This document shows, one piece after another, positions 6,583 to 8,537 of a stretch of DNA of 8,537 nucleotides. Numbering within the stretch: the first letter of the stretch is position 1; every line of letters starts with the position of its first letter. Both the position numbers and the translations under genes were made by a program. Under the pieces are notes generated by a model that saw only the letters and a list, made by a program, of their open reading frames with translations, was not told the origin of the DNA and did not search any database. The DNA is from Nitrosomonadales bacterium. Lineage in GTDB: Bacteria > Pseudomonadota > Gammaproteobacteria > Burkholderiales > Gallionellaceae. Location of the stretch: positions 1 through 8,537 of the forward strand of contig JACREA010000058.1 in assembly GCA_016218465.1 (NCBI GenBank), in the 5' to 3' direction.

Positions 6583-8253
6583 ATGAGCAGTGACGCACCC
6601 GTGGCAGTTTCCAATTTCATCCGCAGCATCATCGATGCCGATCTGGCAAGCGGCAAACACCGTAGCATAGTCACGCGATTCCCGCCGGAGCCGAACGGCT
6701 ATCTTCACATCGGCCATGCCAAATCCATTTGCCTGAACTTCGGCCTGGCACAGGATTACCACGGCAAATGCAACCTGCGCTTCGATGACACCAATCCGGA
6801 AAAGGAAAGCGAGGAATACGCGCAATCCATCCAGGAAGACGTGCAGTGGCTGGGTTTCCAGTGGGACGGCGAGGTACGATGGGCCTCGGATTACTTCGAG
6901 CAGTTGTACCAATTTGCGGTGGAACTGATCAACAAAGGCTTGGCGTATGTGGACGACCTGACGCCGGAGCAGATGCGCGAGCATCGCGGTACGTTGACCT
7001 TGCCCGGCAAGAACAGCCCTTATCGCGATCGCAGTGTGACGGAGAATCTCGACCTGTTTACGCGCATGAGGCACGGCGAATTTGCCGATGGCAGCCGCGT
7101 GCTGCGCGCCAAAATCGACATGGCCTCGCCCAACATCAACCTGCGCGACCCGGCGATCTACCGCATCCGCCGCGCGCACCACATCCGTACCGGCGACAAG
7201 TGGTGCATTTACCCGATGTACGACTACACGCATTGCATCTCCGACGCGCTTGAGGGCATCACCCATTCCATCTGCACGCTGGAATTCGAGGATCACCGCC
7301 GGTTATATGAGTCGGTGCTGGACAATAACACCATCCCCTGCAACCCTCGCCACTACCAATTCTCGCGCCTGGAGCTGCACTACACCATCACCAGCAAGAG
7401 GAAGCTGTTGCAACTGGTGAATGAGAAGCACGTGAGCGGCTGGGACGACCCCCGTATGCCCACGATCAGCGGCATGCGCCGCAGAGGTTATACGCCGGAA
7501 GGCATCCGTGAATTCGCCAAGCGCATCGGAGTGTCCAAGAGCGATAATACTGTGGACATGGCTGTGCTGGAGGCTGCCATCCGCGATGATCTGGAAACGC
7601 GAGCGCTGCGCGTGATGGCGATAATCAAACCGCTCAAGGTGACCATCACCAATTTCGACGGCGCGCAATCGCGCGAAGCGGGCTTCCATCCCAATCACCC
7701 GGAGTTCGGCAGCCGCGTGGTGCCGTTCGGCAGGGAGCTGTTCATCGAGGCGGACGACTTTGCCGAAGTGCCTCCAGCAGGCTGGCAACGGCTGACACTT
7801 GGTGGCGAAGTGCGCCTGCGTTACAGCTACGTGATGCGCTGCGAAGAAGCAGTGAAGGATGCGACGGGTAAAATCATCGAGCTGCGTTGCAGCATCGATC
7901 ACAAAACACTCGGCAAAAATCCGGAAGGGCGCAAGGTAAAGGGTGTGATCCACTTTTTGTCCTGCGAACACGCGCTGCCAGCCGAAATTCGTTTGTACGA
8001 TCGCCTGTTCACCGTGCCAGAGCCGGATTCGGACAGGGAGGTGGATTTCTGTACCTACCTCAACCCTGCCTCGCTGACCGTGGTACAGGGCTGGGTGGAA
8101 AGCTGCGTGAAGGATGCTCAGCCTGAAACACGCTACCAGTTCGAGCGATTGGGCTATTTCTGCACCGACCGGCGCGACCATCAACCGGGTAAGAAACTGG
8201 TGTTCAACCGCACCGTGACGCTGAAGGATTCCTGGGCGAAAGAGCAAGGCTGA
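6583..8253 (+). CDS. glnS: Glutaminyl-tRNA synthetase
   Basis: A 556-residue class I aminoacyl-tRNA synthetase that charges tRNA-Gln with glutamine using ATP. The catalytic Rossmann fold shows PPEPNGYLHIGHAKS (34-48, the HIGH motif), and the KMSKS equivalent is ITSKRK (269-274), followed by the family blocks GWDDPRMPTISG and RRRGYTPEGIREFAKRIGV. The C-terminal half carries the two anticodon-binding beta-barrels (KVKGVIHFLS, EIRLYDRLFTVP, PVFNRT-like ending). Length is close to the E. coli enzyme (554). The ATG at 6583 is preferred; an in-frame TTG at 6559 would add eight residues with no family support. Shine-Dalgarno is weak. A GlnRS gene implies direct charging of tRNA-Gln. It is followed by cysS after a 129-base repeat-containing gap. 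Confidence 0.97.
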   Translation: MSSDAPVAVSNFIRSIIDADLASGKHRSIVTRFPPEPNGYLHIGHAKSICLNFGLAQDYHGKCNLRFDDTNPEKESEEYAQSIQEDVQWLGFQWDGEVRWASDYFEQLYQFAVELINKGLAYVDDLTPEQMREHRGTLTLPGKNSPYRDRSVTENLDLFTRMRHGEFADGSRVLRAKIDMASPNINLRDPAIYRIRRAHHIRTGDKWCIYPMYDYTHCISDALEGITHSICTLEFEDHRRLYESVLDNNTIPCNPRHYQFSRLELHYTITSKRKLLQLVNEKHVSGWDDPRMPTISGMRRRGYTPEGIREFAKRIGVSKSDNTVDMAVLEAAIRDDLETRALRVMAIIKPLKVTITNFDGAQSREAGFHPNHPEFGSRVVPFGRELFIEADDFAEVPPAGWQRLTLGGEVRLRYSYVMRCEEAVKDATGKIIELRCSIDHKTLGKNPEGRKVKGVIHFLSCEHALPAEIRLYDRLFTVPEPDSDREVDFCTYLNPASLTVVQGWVESCVKDAQPETRYQFERLGYFCTDRRDHQPGKKLVFNRTVTLKDSWAKEQG

Positions 8254-8352
8254 TCCCTCTCAATCCCCCCTTTGCAAAAGGGGGGCCAGGGGGGATTTAA
8301 AACGTGATGCAAAATCTAAATCCCCCTCAATCCCCCTTTTTCAAAGGGGGAA
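8254..8352. repeat. C/G-block palindromic repeat between glnS and cysS
   Basis: The spacer contains two 9-bp hairpins: CCCCCCTTT-GCA-AAAGGGGGG (8265-8285) and CCCCCTTT-TTC-AAAGGGGG (8332-8350). In addition 8276-8298 (AAAA-G6-CCA-G6-ATTT) is an imperfect inverted repeat of 8318-8340 (AAAT-C5-TCAAT-C5-TTTT), so the whole block could fold as one long stem around 8299-8317. Neither hairpin is followed by a T-run, which argues against a classical intrinsic terminator. Runs of this type (ATCCCCC...CAAAGGGGGA) are familiar to me as dispersed repeats in many Gram-negative genomes; that is recollection, not a search. Confidence 0.8.
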
Positions 8353-8382
8353 GTGTTAACCGAATGCCAAGTGGAATTTGAA

Positions 8383-8537
8383 ATGTTAAAAATCTACAAC
8401 ACCCTCGCTCGCGACAAGCAGGACTTCAAACCCATCACACCGAACACCGTGCGCATGTATGTATGCGGCATGACGGTGTACGACTATTGCCACCTCGGCC
8501 ATGCGCGCGTGATGGTGGTGTTCGACATGGTGTACCG
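8383..8537 (+). CDS. cysS: Cysteinyl-tRNA synthetase, N-terminal part (runs off window)
   Basis: Fifty-one codons plus two bases of a class I aminoacyl-tRNA synthetase that charges tRNA-Cys. The N-terminus MLKIYNTLARDKQDFKPITP closely follows the family, then MYVCGMTVYDYCHLGHAR (25-42) contains the zinc-ligand Cys28 and the HIGH-type ATP motif HLGH (37-40). The ATG at 8383 corresponds to the family's normal start; only a weak GGA precedes it. The KMSKS motif and anticodon domain lie beyond the window. The gene probably shares a transcript with glnS, unless the repeat just upstream attenuates it. Confidence 0.95.
   Translation, partial: MLKIYNTLARDKQDFKPITPNTVRMYVCGMTVYDYCHLGHARVMVVFDMVY

Noticed and set aside
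6487..8247. Two long minus-strand open frames (269 and 314 codons) opposite glnS
   Set aside because: They lie fully antisense to a clearly conserved glnS, show no recognisable motifs, and are expected from codon bias in GC-rich genes.
8265..8350. The two C/G hairpins as classical Rho-independent terminators
   Set aside because: Neither stem is followed by a T-run on the plus strand; better described as a repeat.
8254..8352. CRISPR array
   Set aside because: Only two imperfect, palindromic units, with no uniform spacers and no cas genes nearby.

Overview
This is an ordinary chromosomal housekeeping segment, most likely from a betaproteobacterium of the Nitrosomonadales (Gallionellaceae-like). 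That placement rests on gene order, protein character and moderate GC, all judged by eye. I found no phage, transposase, CRISPR array, toxin system or RNA gene. Nearly all the sequence is coding, so the non-routine material is two intergenic inverted-repeat elements and one envelope-related operon.

Positions 1-2797 (+ strand) hold a tightly packed operon: the last codons of a probable ribH, then nusB, thiL, pgpA and an exported thermonuclease-like protein. ribH/nusB and pgpA/nuclease are joined by ATGA stop-start overlaps, and thiL/pgpA overlap by 17 bases. The only sizeable gap is the 148 bases between nusB and thiL, which is largely filled by an inverted repeat of about 110 bp. The products serve riboflavin synthesis, rRNA antitermination, thiamine diphosphate synthesis and phosphatidylglycerol synthesis.

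Positions 2805-6405 (- strand) hold a convergent four-gene unit, transcribed TPR protein -> L,D-transpeptidase -> cyclophilin -> lpxH. The first three genes are separated by only 3 bases. All but lpxH carry an apparent signal peptide, and the set points to envelope work: peptidoglycan cross-linking or lipoprotein anchoring, periplasmic folding and lipid A synthesis. The TPR protein and the transpeptidase appear to end in the same NTF2/SnoaL-like domain.

Positions 6406-6582 are a divergent intergenic region. From 6583 the + strand resumes with glnS (complete) and cysS (first 51 codons; runs off the window). Between them lies a C/G-block repeat with two hairpins of the kind seen dispersed in many Gram-negative genomes.

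No candidate for a previously undescribed system is strong here. The best leads are the paired TPR/transpeptidase proteins with a shared C-terminal domain, the possible dual-start cyclophilin, and the two intergenic repeats.
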